From contig NW_003126394.1 of NCBI RefSeq assembly GCF_000003605.2, positions 110,523 through 142,072 on the forward strand: a stretch of DNA of 31,550 nucleotides, read 5' to 3'. Positions within the stretch are counted from its first letter, which is position 1, and each line of letters opens with the position of its first letter. This document shows, one piece after another, positions 1 through 11,700 of the stretch. Origin of the DNA: Saccoglossus kowalevskii (lineage: Eukaryota > Hemichordata > Enteropneusta > Harrimaniidae). The position numbers and the translations under genes are program-made. The notes under the pieces were generated by a model. The model was not told the DNA's origin. It searched no databases and saw only the letters and a program-made list of their open reading frames with translations.

Positions 1-62
1 CTAGATATATTACATGGTAGATCTATGGCATGGATTTGAAGGACTGCCATTATCACTAGATA

Positions 63-2315
63 CAGTCAAACCTCGTTAGTGCGAATATCAAGGTCCTAGG
101 TGAATATATTCGTTATAACCGGTGTGCGTAATAACCGATCGTCACTAGAGGGCGCTTTGCGTCAACAAACTAATTACCATAAGTCAGGGTAAACAAAACT
201 ATGGCGCCATTTTAAACACTAGACCCAACATTAAAAACGCACAAATAGTATTGAAATAAACGTTGTCATGTTTATTAAAATAATATTAAAATGGAAAATA
301 CAAATGTATTGTTCATTATGAATAAAGAAATTCTTAGTACGTCCATGCTGGATCGACTGAATTTGTCACGTATGCATACACAAACACACATGTACATGTA
401 TTCATTGTATTCGTTTCATGATTTCTCAGTCATAAAAAATTAAATTCACATTGCACCCATTACATTTGTAATACGGTAAACAAATCTGTAATGTAAAGTG
501 TTCGCTATTAACACGGATGGCTATTTTAAAAAGTCGGTAATTTTGGTTTGACGGCGACCAGAACAAATCGATGTGAACAGCATGTCCTCGATAGTTGAAA
601 GTTGTGAAAAAAACAAAGTTTCGATGTTGTAGGCCTCAGCGTTTTGTTCCAAAATGGACGCTATGATTGCATCGTCTGATGGGGATTCACAAACACCAGT
701 TTCGTCGTCTGCACAGACAAAACCAGAAAATGAAATTTCTGGCAATTCGATATGATGGGCTAAATTGTCCCATAAACATTCAACATCACTGGTGTTTTCA
801 GCCGTAATGTCTCCACGATCGGCAATGCTGGCTTCCTGTTTCATATCAGGATTTGGCGAATGTACAAACGACGCCTTTCTGAAGCAGTTGGCAATGGTGG
901 TATCGGTAACTTTTTGCCAGGACGAATGAAGCATGTCGATCGCATCTTTGACATTGATCATGGGTAGGGTTTCACCTGAATCAAGATTCACCAACATTCT
1001 CTGAACTACTCGTTGGCGGTAAAAACACTTGAAATTCCTAATCTCGCCCTGGTCTATCGGTTGCAGCTTCGAAGTTGTATTAGGCAGGAGAAAGACGAGT
1101 TTGATGGCTTTGAGGTTTTTGACAGCTGGATGGGCGTGACAGTTGTCGACGAACATTAGAATTTGTCTTTTCTGGCGTTTGTACTTCTTTTCCAGTTTGT
1201 GTAGCCATTCGATGAACAAATCGCTGACCATCCTAACTTTTTTGTTTGCCTTGTAATCGACGGGTAGGGATTTTACGTTTTTTAAAACACCTAGGGTTTT
1301 TTGATTTTCCCATGACCAGTGGCTTGAGTTTTTCAGATCCATCCATATTTGCGCAAAGCATCACAGTCAATCTTTCTTTACTTGTCTTTCTTCCAGAGCA
1401 TTCGTCATGAATGATAATGTTTTATCGGGCATCAGGCGGAAAAATAACCCAGTTTCGTCGGCATTAAAAATATCTCTGGGAGCGTAGCCATCGATGAGCC
1501 CGGGTAATGTTAACTTTACCCAGTCATCAAACATGCCATCGCTGACAGAAGCAGCTTCGCCGCACACGAATTTGAACGTGATACCGTGTTGGGATTTGAA
1601 TCTCTCCAGCCAGCCATTACTGACTTTGAATTCGGCATGATTCATTTTCTGTCCTAAATCTTCGGCCTTTGCCCGGAGGATAGGACCGCTGATTGGTATA
1701 TTCATAGAACGGGCACTCGTAAACCATTTCAGCAATGCCTGCTCAACATCGTCGATTTGATTATTTGGACTTTACAGTCCAACGACAAGGCACGTCGTTT
1801 GACATGAGTTGTTGACATTTTGAAGTCAGGACGGAAACTGGCATCTCACTCGTAGTCGCCGTAATTTATCTAAAATTTACAACGTCCATGCTTCACACTT
1901 TTTTATTGTGAATCTTAAAATTAAAAACTCAAGCAGCAAGGCGTCGAAAGTGACTAGACACTAGAAGTCACGTACACAAAAGATTTTCTCGTCAAGTCAA
2001 TGGCTACATTGTTTTTATTTTACGCAGCACAGTTCAAGCCCACTTCCAACAGCGGAAGCGTAACACCGTGTATTTGGCGGTTCGTTTTAGGATTTCACAG
2101 CTGCTTGAGTGAATGAAATGTTCGCTATAGGTGTTACAGACCATTGTTTTTCAGATAAAATCCATTCGTACTAAGCGGGTTTTCGTAATAAACAAGTTCA
2201 TTCTAAGCATTGTCAATTACCATAGGGATAATGGATTTTCAAACTGGACTTCCCAGTTTGTTCGTTGTAACCGGTATTTCATTGTAACCAAGTTCGTACT
2301 AACGAGTTTTGACTG
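63..2315 (-). mobile_element. pogo/Tigger-like DNA transposon, nearly full length, defective
   Basis: Terminal inverted repeats are visible. The left end starts CAGTCAAACCTCGTTAGT at 63 and the right end, read in reverse complement, starts CAGTCAAAACTCGTTAGT at 2315. Each end is flanked by TA (61-62 and 2316-2317), the target duplication of Tc1/mariner/pogo elements. Further TIR-like sequence (TTCGTTATAACCGG against GTTGTAACCGG) lies inside both ends. The minus strand holds the broken transposase gene. The insertion is in an intron upstream of the plus-strand gene ending at 3342. Family assignment is by TIR, target site and encoded DDD motifs, so it is firm; the subfamily is not determined. 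Confidence 0.93.
521..1818 (-). pseudogene. Tigger/pogo transposase pseudogene (DDD catalytic core)
   Basis: The frame opens at ATG 1818 with MSTTHVKRRALSLDCKVQII, the start of a CENP-B-type helix-turn-helix. It then jumps directly to DDVEQALLKWF, so most of the DNA-binding domain appears deleted. After that come the CENP-B/Tigger second helix-turn-helix (NGWLERFKSQHGI) and a DDE_1 catalytic core. The three acids are in NADETGLF, FVDNCHAHP and QPIDQGEI, the DDD pattern of pogo elements. Two small indels, near 1384 and near 1280-1300, shift the frame out and back, so no continuous protein is made. The C-terminus ends QTKITDFLK, which resembles a PCNA-binding (PIP) box; pogo transposase is known to bind PCNA through such a tail. 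It is probably inactive; an intact relative elsewhere in the genome is likely. Confidence 0.93.
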
Positions 2316-2561
2316 TACCTGGAACAGACTACTAAGGATGGACCAGGTCCCTGGCTAGTTAAATAATTTCCCCATTCTGCTATTTTTTACTCTCGCAATC
2401 CTTTCACTGTGATATTTATGACTTTTAAAATAAAAACAGATAATGAAGTTATATCCACTTCTATGCAGTGAAGTGTGGAATTGCACAGAATCCATAACTC
2501 CTGATCCAATGTAAATAGTGCCCTCTATGGTAACTATTTATAAACTCTTGTTTTTTTACAG

Positions 2562-3342
2562 GAATTTGATTTGTTATACTACAGTTTAAGTAGTGCCCGT
2601 ATATTCTTCCGAGCTGACAGAACTGCTGCAGAAGAACAGGAGGAAAAAAAAGGTACTATTATCCATATTAAACAAATTTGTTCTTTGCAACGGTTTATGT
2701 CGAAATGGAAGTTGTATTTTAATAAAATTAACATATTGAGTCCATGATTATGAGCAATTAATATGCGAATTGGAAACTTAACAAACTTAAATGATTTTTG
2801 AGAATAGTTATTTTGCAGTTCTGACCTCGGCCTCTTCAGCTGATTGTCTTAGACAACCGTTTTTGATTTGGGATGAAAATAATTAATTATTGAGTCCTAC
2901 ATTTATTTCAAATTTTAACACAGTGAATTATTATTTGATCATAAGCATAAAATTTCATTTAAAATTCAAATATTTGATAATCAAAGTGTTGTTTATTTGC
3001 AATGATGATGATATTGTTGTTTACAGATGAAGCCAAAGCAACAAATGACATTGACTCAAAGACAACAGGTAAAATAGTCAATTACCAGTATATAAAAACC
3101 TGAACACAACTACTGTGCTTTCTTTTATGGACCATAATATTTGGTTAAACTAACCAACATAAACATTTCTATATCATTTTGAAAATGTCGAGGTGTATTA
3201 AATACTCTGAAATTAATTAAAAAAAAATACTAAAATATTGTCAATATTTAGACAGGAAAAATTAAGGAGTTCAAAGGTGGTTATTGTTTCACTCAAATGT
3301 TTATTTTTTGTTTCTCCCACAGAGGCTGCAGCCATTGTTTGA
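2562..3342 (+). CDS. C-terminal three exons of an unidentified host gene
   Basis: Exons 2562-2652, 3027-3068 and 3323-3342 are each bounded by good splice sites (TTTTTTTACAG, AAAG|GTACT, TTTACAG, CAG|GTAAAA, TCTCCCACAG). They join in phase with no stop until TGA at 3340-3342. The first exon has only one open frame. The peptide begins [16 protein letters not shown], a possible end of a membrane segment, then turns into a charged tail ([28 protein letters not shown]) and ends EAAAIV. I do not recognise the family. The hydrophobic-to-acidic pattern suits the cytosolic tail of a membrane protein. Earlier exons lie upstream of the window; the Tigger element sits in the preceding intron. The gene converges on AGPAT. 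Confidence 0.72.
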
Positions 3343-3921
3343 TGGATAACAGATTTTGTGACGTACCAGGATGCTAACTATATTTATAAAACTGTCCACA
3401 TGCTGATTTCATGTCATACTCTTATCACAAGACTATCTAGTTGTTAGTCTATAAATAAGACAATAGATTATTAAAGCCCACAGAATGATGTGAATTGAAA
3501 AAGAAAAACACTGTATGCTCGTCTTATATTTGTTTTAACTACATTTTTATCAAATTAGTTTTATTTGTCAGAACTGCATTTTGCATGTCTATTATAAATG
3601 TCCAGTTAACTAGGTTATTAGATACATGTAGCACTTTTTGGACCACTCAATTATTAGACTGCGTTATTGCTTCTCTCGTACGTCACCCTCAGAGAGTGAC
3701 AAATTGGTCATTTGGTTGACAGCATTATTTCACCCTTCTATAAAGAATACCGGGGTTTGCCTGGACAACAACGGTATTTCATACACACATCATATACAAA
3801 AGAAAACTTTATTAAAGCAAGTCAAAGTGATTGTATTTTGAAAAATCATGTTCTAATGTAATTACAGTTTCAAAATAAATATATCTGACAAGACAGAATA
3901 TCACAGGTTTTTTCTTTCATT
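3343..3921 (+). other. 3' UTR and AT-rich intergenic sequence
   Basis: This stretch follows the plus-strand stop codon. It contains two overlapping short frames (about 70 codons) with no family resemblance and no splice logic. I see no gene here beyond the likely 3' UTR. Confidence 0.5.
3470..3475 (+). promoter_or_regulatory. candidate polyadenylation signal ATTAAA
   Basis: ATTAAA lies 128 nt after the stop codon of the plus-strand gene, in AT-rich sequence. This is the nearest plausible signal; the choice is inference. Confidence 0.3.
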
Positions 3922-4099
3922 ACGCAATGGAAGCTACATAGTAACATTGATTTACTGAATTCTTACATTATATGCCATGTATTTGTTGATTATCAATGCT
4001 GGAATGAGACCTCACGCAATGGAAGCTAAACATTGATTGACTGAATTCTTACATTATATGCCATGTATTTGTTGATTATCAATGCTGGAATGAGATCTC
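3922..4099. repeat. two-copy tandem duplication, about 90 bp unit
   Basis: Copy 1 (3922-4013) and copy 2 (4014-4099) both begin ACGCAATGGAAGCTA and both run through TTATATGCCATGTATTTG to CTGGAATGAGA. Copy 2 lacks about six bases after AAGCTA. Differences are few, so the duplication is fairly recent. Confidence 0.9.
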
Positions 4100-4389
4100 A
4101 AATAATTTTGTTCTTTCATTCCTAGGTGGTGCTACAAGAGGTCCAATTATACGGGCTGGCATTCTTTGTTTTGTTTTTTTGTAAAATTCTTTGAGAAAAC
4201 CAATGAATGTTTTATTCACAAAATGTTGTCAATATAAAATAAAATAAAGCGATATGAGGCTAAAATTAATAAATCTAGTATAGCTCTATCCAAGGAACCT
4301 ATACATAAAATTTCTAGACAATTGAGCCAAAATGCCTATTTATTTCAACCTTAAACATATGCACATAGCCTCAATAAGTATGTTAATGA

Positions 4390-4868
4390 TTATCCACATT
4401 GCTATCCCACAAGTTCAGTGTCTAGCGGTAACTTGTCAATTCCTGTTGCTCAACTTACAGTTTCACAACATAATTTTAAAGTTGCTGCAGTAAAACACTG
4501 GAATTCACTTCCAGACTCCCTCAAAAACATCAACAACAGAAACAAATTTAAATATGAAATGAAACATTATTTGCTTTGTTAAATTCCTCGATTACCTCCC
4601 ATTTCTCTGCAAAAAAAAAAAAAATACACATAATTTTTTAGTCATATTTATATCTAAATCATATAGATTACCTTTTAATTTTCGTTATGTAATAATTTTC
4701 CATTCCTTTACCAGAAAATTGTAAATTTCTACTTGACAGTCTGGGCCATGGACTGAACTAGTCCATAAGGACTATTTCCATGGTCCACGCCGGAATTACT
4801 ACTACTATATTTTGTTTATAAGTTCTGTTATAATGGTCTTTCAGGTGAAATACATAAATAAAAAAAAA
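4390..4868 (+). mobile_element. 3' end of a CR1/L2-like LINE (ORF2 C-terminus and 3' UTR)
   Basis: The plus strand encodes FKVAAVKHWNSLPDSLKNI, then FKYEMKHYLLC and a stop at about 4580. This is the extreme C-terminus typical of CR1/L2-clade ORF2 proteins (WNsLPdsl...FK..L..yLl). About 290 bp of 3' UTR follow and end in TGAAATACATAAATAAAAA at about 4868, a usual tail for this group. Everything 5' of roughly 4390 is missing or unrecognisable, as expected of a 5'-truncated insertion. It lies between the two converging host genes. Confidence 0.85.
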
Positions 4869-5642
4869 TGCATCAAATATTCACTAAAATTAGGGAATAA
4901 TGAACAAATATTTGTTTTACGCACTGGTAATAACAAATCTGACTGAGGGTACACCCAATATACTTGCATATAAAGTATCAAAGCAGTTTGTTTCATGAAG
5001 TGACAAATATTTTTTTTTTCGACTAGTACATGTAGCTGGCTGAAAGTAGTACATATAAAATATCAGGCTTGTCATTTTTGAAAGTTGAAAATATCTTTTT
5101 AGCAAAAATATTCATTTAATTTTATTTGCTACATACACTTCCCATACAAATAGTCTTGGAATTGTAGAAAATATAAGAATAAATTTGAGTGCATCAGAAT
5201 GCTGACAATCGTTTTGCTAATGCTTTTGATTAGAGTTCCAAAGTGTGTGGATTCTCAGCAATTTGCTTCTGTTCCAAACCAAATATGTCATGAATGCTCA
5301 CAAAGCAACTTTGAGAGATTATAAAATAATGTTAACTCATGACACAATTATTAAAACTTTTCTTTCCTTAATTGGAATTGCACAAAATTATTATAAATAT
5401 AAAAAAAAAACAGTTCAAAATTGTTTGCATCAAATAGAATACCATATCTTAATGATACTGTAAGTATAAGACAAACTATCCATGTAAGTTATCTACAATT
5501 AAAACTTTTACAATGTCATAGACTTGTTTTCAGCTATTAAATCAATTGAATGCATAACAATAAAGACTTAGTCATTTTACAATATAATAAAATCTATTAA
5601 AATGTAAATACAGTAATCCATAGCCGATGTACTCCTCCTGTC
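4869..5642. other. AT-rich intergenic sequence and probable AGPAT 3' UTR
   Basis: No gene is seen. The part nearest 5642 is expected to be the 3' UTR of the minus-strand AGPAT gene. The short frames here have no recognisable domain. Confidence 0.5.
5115..5126 (-). promoter_or_regulatory. candidate AGPAT polyadenylation signals
   Basis: Read on the minus strand, AATAAA (5121-5126) is followed directly by ATTAAA (5115-5120), about 520 nt past the AGPAT stop. They are the first canonical pair found downstream; use is inferred. Confidence 0.35.
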
Positions 5643-5773
5643 TCAATTGTTATTTGATATTTTGTTATAAGTTTGCAGCATCACTTCCCATACATCTTCA
5701 GTTAGTTGGTTTACATCATCAACTGTTTTTCCTTCTGTTGGTATTGGTGGCAAAACACACACTTTTACATTAA
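5643..5773 (-). CDS. AGPAT1: AGPAT terminal coding exon 6
   Basis: The acceptor is TTTGGCAG|TT. It encodes [19 protein letters not shown], then [20 protein letters not shown] and NNN before TGA. This closely follows the human AGPAT1 segment VRVLPPVPTEGLTPDDV. The tail is short, lacking the roughly 13 extra C-terminal residues of human AGPAT1. Confidence 0.95.
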
Positions 5774-8700
5774 CTGCCAAATGACAATAAATATCAAAAC
5801 ATATTACACACTGTACAGCCATATTTAAGATAACCAGCAAATAATAATGTCTTTATTCTGACATGTATGATACTTTATAACAACTTACTTTGTTCAAAGG
5901 TATGTCCTCTTGGATCATAGCAATCTTTGTAGTTTGATATCACCACCGGAATAATTGGAACCTAGTATGATATACAAATTAAAGTTGGTTCTCACACTTC
6001 CTTGAACAACTGAAATGGACACTACAATTTCTGGAGAGACACGCCCAATAAAACGACAGAATTTTACAATTTGTCACTTATGATGAATAGTAAAATAACA
6101 TTAAGCGACCTAAGTATTTCTGCAAATATTTACGAGTCATAATAGTCAGAATTTACAAAGTTAACAGTGTGATATTACTGGGTTTTAATGTACATGTAAT
6201 AATTTCCTTAGAAGCACTACTCGATCCATGCACTGCAAGGTCAACATTTGCATAACTCAAGCGAAGAATTGATTGACGTTCTTCCAAGTGTCTTTTATCG
6301 AGGATCAATTTGTAAGAGGTTGTCCAAAATATGTTGAAATATTTGAGTAAGTGCAAATGTCAATCTTATAACTTTGATAGAGTTTAGTCACTGCAAAACC
6401 TGAAATAAAAATAATCTCACCATAGTATTAAAACAAAATAAAAGTCTTGTATTAAGTAAACAATTTTTAAGTGGACAGAAAAATAAATGGTCCCATAACT
6501 GAACCAACATGAGAAAAAAAGAATGCTGAATAAAAAAGATATATTTTACCATTCCCATCAGTTTATATGAGCAAATAGGTCAAATGGAAAGTAGTAAGAA
6601 CTGTATTTCTTACATAAGTGGTATGTTTTGAGGTTTAATATATTAGCCAACCAGTTATTCATACATGCTGATGTGTTCCAGTGACGTGTAAAAATATACA
6701 ACATAAGTTTGAATAAAGATAACACATTTAAAAAGACATTGAATACTGCATTTTTGACTCCCGTGTGCGATGCACAAAAAGGGAGTCTTTGCAGTTAGTG
6801 TGTGTGTCTCTGTTCCACTGATATCTCAAGAACCATACATTGATTTTTGATGAAACTTGGTGCATGGATGCTCTGGGCCAATGTGCAGATTTGATTAGGT
6901 TTTGGTAAAAATCCATACACAATAATTACCTAATTTGCATGATAGTTAGCTGATTTTTAGCTATTCCATGATTGTTCCACTGAAGAACCACTCATTGGAT
7001 TTTGATGAAATTTGGCACATACATGTAGATGCTCTGAACTAATGTGCAGATTTGATAAATTTTTGGCTTTTCCACTGATATCTCAATTACTAATCATCAC
7101 ATTTCAATAAAACTTGGTACATAGATATCATAGGACACTGCACAGACCTGATAGTTTTTAGTGTATTATCAGTAAATATAAATTACCTAATTTGCATAAT
7201 TAATTTTCAGCTTTTGATATTTCAAGTAGTAATCATCACATTTCAATGAAACTTGGTACATAGATGTCATAGGACAATGCACAGACCTGATAGTTTTTAG
7301 TGTAATATCAGTACATATTAATTACCTAATTTGCATAATTAATTAATTTTCAGCTTTTGATATTTCAACTTGGTACAAGTTACTTAAGGACTGTGCAGAG
7401 ACCTGATCAGTTTGGGGATAAATATTTGTGCATATTAATCACCTTATTGGCATAATTTGTTAATTTTCAGCTTTTCGCCTGATAACTCAAGTACTGATCA
7501 TCATATTTCAATGAGACTTGCTACATAGATTCTCTAGGACTATGCAGAGACCTGATTAGTTTTAGGGTAAATAATTGTGGATATTAATTACCTAATTCGC
7601 ATAATTAGTCCCCGTTCGGACGAAGTCCGAAAACGGGGACTTATAATTCGGTCTCCGTTCGTCCGTGTATCTGTGTGTCCGTGCGTCCGTCCGGAGTCAT
7701 ATCTCAGAATCCCTTGGACCGATTCCGTTCATTCTTTGCATGTGCCGAGTACTTTATGTGGGACATATGCACATGCAGTGGTTTAGCGATTTGATTCAAA
7801 ATGGCCAACTGGCAGCCATCTTGTTTTTTGAAAATGTTGTATTTTGGACATGCTTTGTCAGTTTTCATTCAAATTTAGTACTCAGATCATACATGTTGGG
7901 ATACATGTCCTTGACCATCCGTGAGTTCCTGAGTCTGTCCGTCCGACTGTCTGTGTGTCCGTCTGTCCGTGCATCAGTCTGTCCAACATCATATTTCAGA
8001 ATCCTGTGGACCGATTTCGTTCATTCTTTGCATGTGCCTAGTACCTTTATATGTGGGACTTATGCACATGCAGTGGTTTAGCGATTCAATTCAAAATGGC
8101 CGACTGGCAGCCATCTTGTTTTTTGAAAATGTTGTATTTTGGACATGCTTTGTCAGTTGTCATTCAAACTTGGTACATAGATTATACATGTTAGGATACA
8201 TGTCCATGACGATTTATTTCACAATTGGATCAAAGATGGTCGACTGGCAGGCATCTTGTTTTTGTTTTTTGCGGTATCTTGGACGTGCTCTGTCAGTTTT
8301 CATTCAAATTTGGCACATACATGTACTTTATACATGTTAGAATGCATGTCCATGACAATTTGTTTCAAAATCTGGTCAAGGATGGCCGATTGACAGCCAT
8401 CTGACTTTTTGGCCTTACTACTATATTTCCACAATTTATGTACCATTTTCATTCGTATTTGGCACATACATCATACATATCAGTGTGTTTCATAATCAGA
8501 TCAAAGATGGCCGAATAACGGCTGTTTTTATTTTGGCCATATTACTATGACACAAAACACGTGTTTTGATGTAAATAAACAATCTGTTGTATATGCCACT
8601 TGGAACTCAAGTTTCAAGGACACACTCGCGACAATCCCTCCACTTTAATATGACGAGCACAAAGAGAACTTAACGGGGACTGTGTCATTTTCAATGACTT

Positions 8701-11700
8701 GTTAGTTAATTTTTTCCATGAATGTTCCACTGATATATAAAGAACCACTAATTGGATTTTAATGAAACTTTTGAGTATTCATCATCATACTTCAATGAAC
8801 CTAAGACTATGCAGAGACCCAATTAGTTTTTGGTATATTGTAAATATTTATGCTTATTAATCACCTAATTAAAATAATTAATTAACACTGATATTTCAAT
8901 TACTGATCATCACATTTGAATAAAATTTGGTACATAAATGCTCTAGAACAATAGACAAGCCCGATTAAATTTGGGTTGAAATTTGTTCATATTAATTCTC
9001 TAATAATAATTCATAGTTTTTTTGTCCTAATCACATTTCAATGAAACTTGGTACATAGCTATTACGCAGGCCTTATTAGTTTTACACTCAAAACTTTTCA
9101 TATCAGTTACCTGATTTACATAATTAGTTTTCAGCTATTCCATCAATATCTCAAGTACAACTCTCAGCACACGGGAATTCTTTCTAAGAAAATACACAAC
9201 ACACAGAATGGCAGACATGACTCTCCTTTTATGATGGCTAATATGACAGTTCATTGCATTATATTTTGATGCGCTGTATTTGAGGTATTGAGAATTATGA
9301 TGAGGGCAGTTATACAGCATGCATCCTACGTTACTGCATAGGTCCCATAGCGTTTTATATTGCTGTATGGGTCCCATAGCATTCTATATTGCTGTATGGG
9401 TCCCATAGCATTCTATATTTCTGTATGGGTCCCATAGCATTCTATATTGCTGCATGGGTGCCATAGCATTCTATATTGCTGCATGGGTCCCATAGCATTC
9501 TATATTGCTGTATGGGACCCATAGCATTCTATATTGCTGCATGGGTGCCATAGCATTCTATATTGCTGCATGGGTCCCATAGCATTCTATATTGCTGTAT
9601 GGGTCCCATAGCATTCTATATTGCTGCATGGGACCCATAGCATTCTATATTGCTGTATGGGTCCCATAGCATTCTATATTGCTGTATGGGTCCCATAGCA
9701 TTCTATATTGCTATATGGGTCCCATAGCATTCTATATTGCTGCATGGGTCCCATAGCATTCTATATTGCTGTATGGGACCCATAGCATTCTATATTGCTG
9801 TATAGGTCCCATAGCATTCTATATTGCTGCATGGGTGCCATAGCATTCTATATTGCTGTATGGGTGCCATAGCATTCTATATTGCTGCATGGGTGCCATA
9901 GCATTCTATATTGCTGTATGGTCCCAGAGCATTCTATATTGCTGTATGGGACCCATAGCATTCTATATTGCTGCATGGGTCCCATATCATTCTATATTGC
10001 TGCATGGGTGCCATAGCATTCTATATTGCTGCATGGGACCCATAGCATTCTATATTGCTGCATGGGACCCACAGCATTCTATATTGCTGCATGGGACCCA
10101 TAGCATTCTATATTGCTGCATGGGTGCCATAGCATTCTATATTGCTGCATAGGTGCCATAGCATTCTATATTGCTGCATGGGTGCCATAGCATTCTATAT
10201 TGCTGCATGGGTGTCATAGCATTCTATATTGCTGCATGGGTCCCATAGCATTCTATATTGCTGCATGGGTGTCATAGCATTCTATATTGCTGCATGGGTC
10301 CCATAGCATTCTATATTGCTGCATGGGACCCATAGCATTCTATATTGCTGCATGGGTGTCATAGCATTCTATATTGCTGTATGGGTCCCATAGCATTCTA
10401 TATTGCTGTATGGGACCCATAGCATTCTATATTGCTGCATGGGTGTCATAGCATTCTATATTGCTGTATGGGTCCCATAGCATTCTATATTGCTGTATGG
10501 GACCCATAGCATTCTATATTGCTGTATGGGTCTCATAGCATTTTATATTGCTGTATGGGTCCCATAGCATTCTATATTGCTGTATGGGACCCATAGCATT
10601 CTATATTGCTGTATGGGACCCACAGCATTCTATATTGCTGTATGGGACCCATAGCATTCTATATTGCTGCATGGGACCCATAGCATTCTATATTGCTGTA
10701 TGGGACCCATAGCATTCTATATTGCTGTATGGGACCCATAGCATGCTATATTGCTGTATGGGACCCACAGCATTCTATATTGCTGTATGGGTCCCATAGC
10801 ATTCTATATTGCTGTATGGGTCCCATAGCATTCTATATTGCTGCATGGGACCCATAGCATTCTATATTGCTGTATGGGACCCATAGCATTCTATATTGCT
10901 GCATGGGACCCATAGTATTCTATATTGCTGTATGGGTCCCATAGCATTCTATATTGCTGCATGGGTCCCATAGCATTCTATATTGCTGTATGGGACCCAT
11001 AGCATTCTATATTGCTGTATGGGTCCCATAGCATTCTATATTGCTGCATGGGACCCATAGCATTCTATATTGCTGCATGGGACCCATAGCGTTTTATATT
11101 GCTGCATGAGACATGATTTGATTTAAAATGATTCATGATAAGTAATTCCTACCTGTGCTTTTATTGCAATATGGAAAGCACCTTTCTTAAAAGGCAACAT
11201 ACTTTTATCAGTGCCAGCACTACGAGTTCCTTCAGGATACATCCATACCTTTGTCTTAAATATGTAAACAACATGTTATCATTGGTTTCAAATATATCAA
11301 TTAAATATTTATAACATTTTGAAATATTTTTTGAATAATTAAAAGTACCGGTAATCAATGAAAACTGCTCATATGAACAATTGAATGTTCCAAAATTCAT
11401 AAATTCTGAATAGTTATTTGATATTGTTTACTTACTTTTCGTGTTTTAATAGTGTTTACAACTTTGTCAATTGTTGCTCTGGCCTTTTTTGGATTGAATC
11501 GATCAACAAATATGACCCCACACAGCAGTGAAGCAATACCAAATGTACCAGCATATAAGAGTGATCTCTTTGCCATCATTGTACATCTACCACTGCGTGG
11601 CCATAAGTCCATTACAACTGCATGTATGTAGAAAATAAATTCTCTCAGTGAATTAGAAATAGGTAGGCAAAGGGCAGACAAGTTAGACATACAGACATAC

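Noticed and set aside
7577-8340. Frames with repeated VCPSVRAS-type residues
   Set aside because: Produced by the GTCCGT-rich tract and direct repeats of family B; no conserved protein.
9853-10152. 99-codon frame in the 29-bp minisatellite
   Set aside because: Repeat-derived; 29 is not a multiple of three, so it merely cycles frames without hitting a stop.
9332-11111. CRISPR array (29-bp regular repeat)
   Set aside because: Units are contiguous with no unique spacers, and the sequence is a eukaryotic intron.
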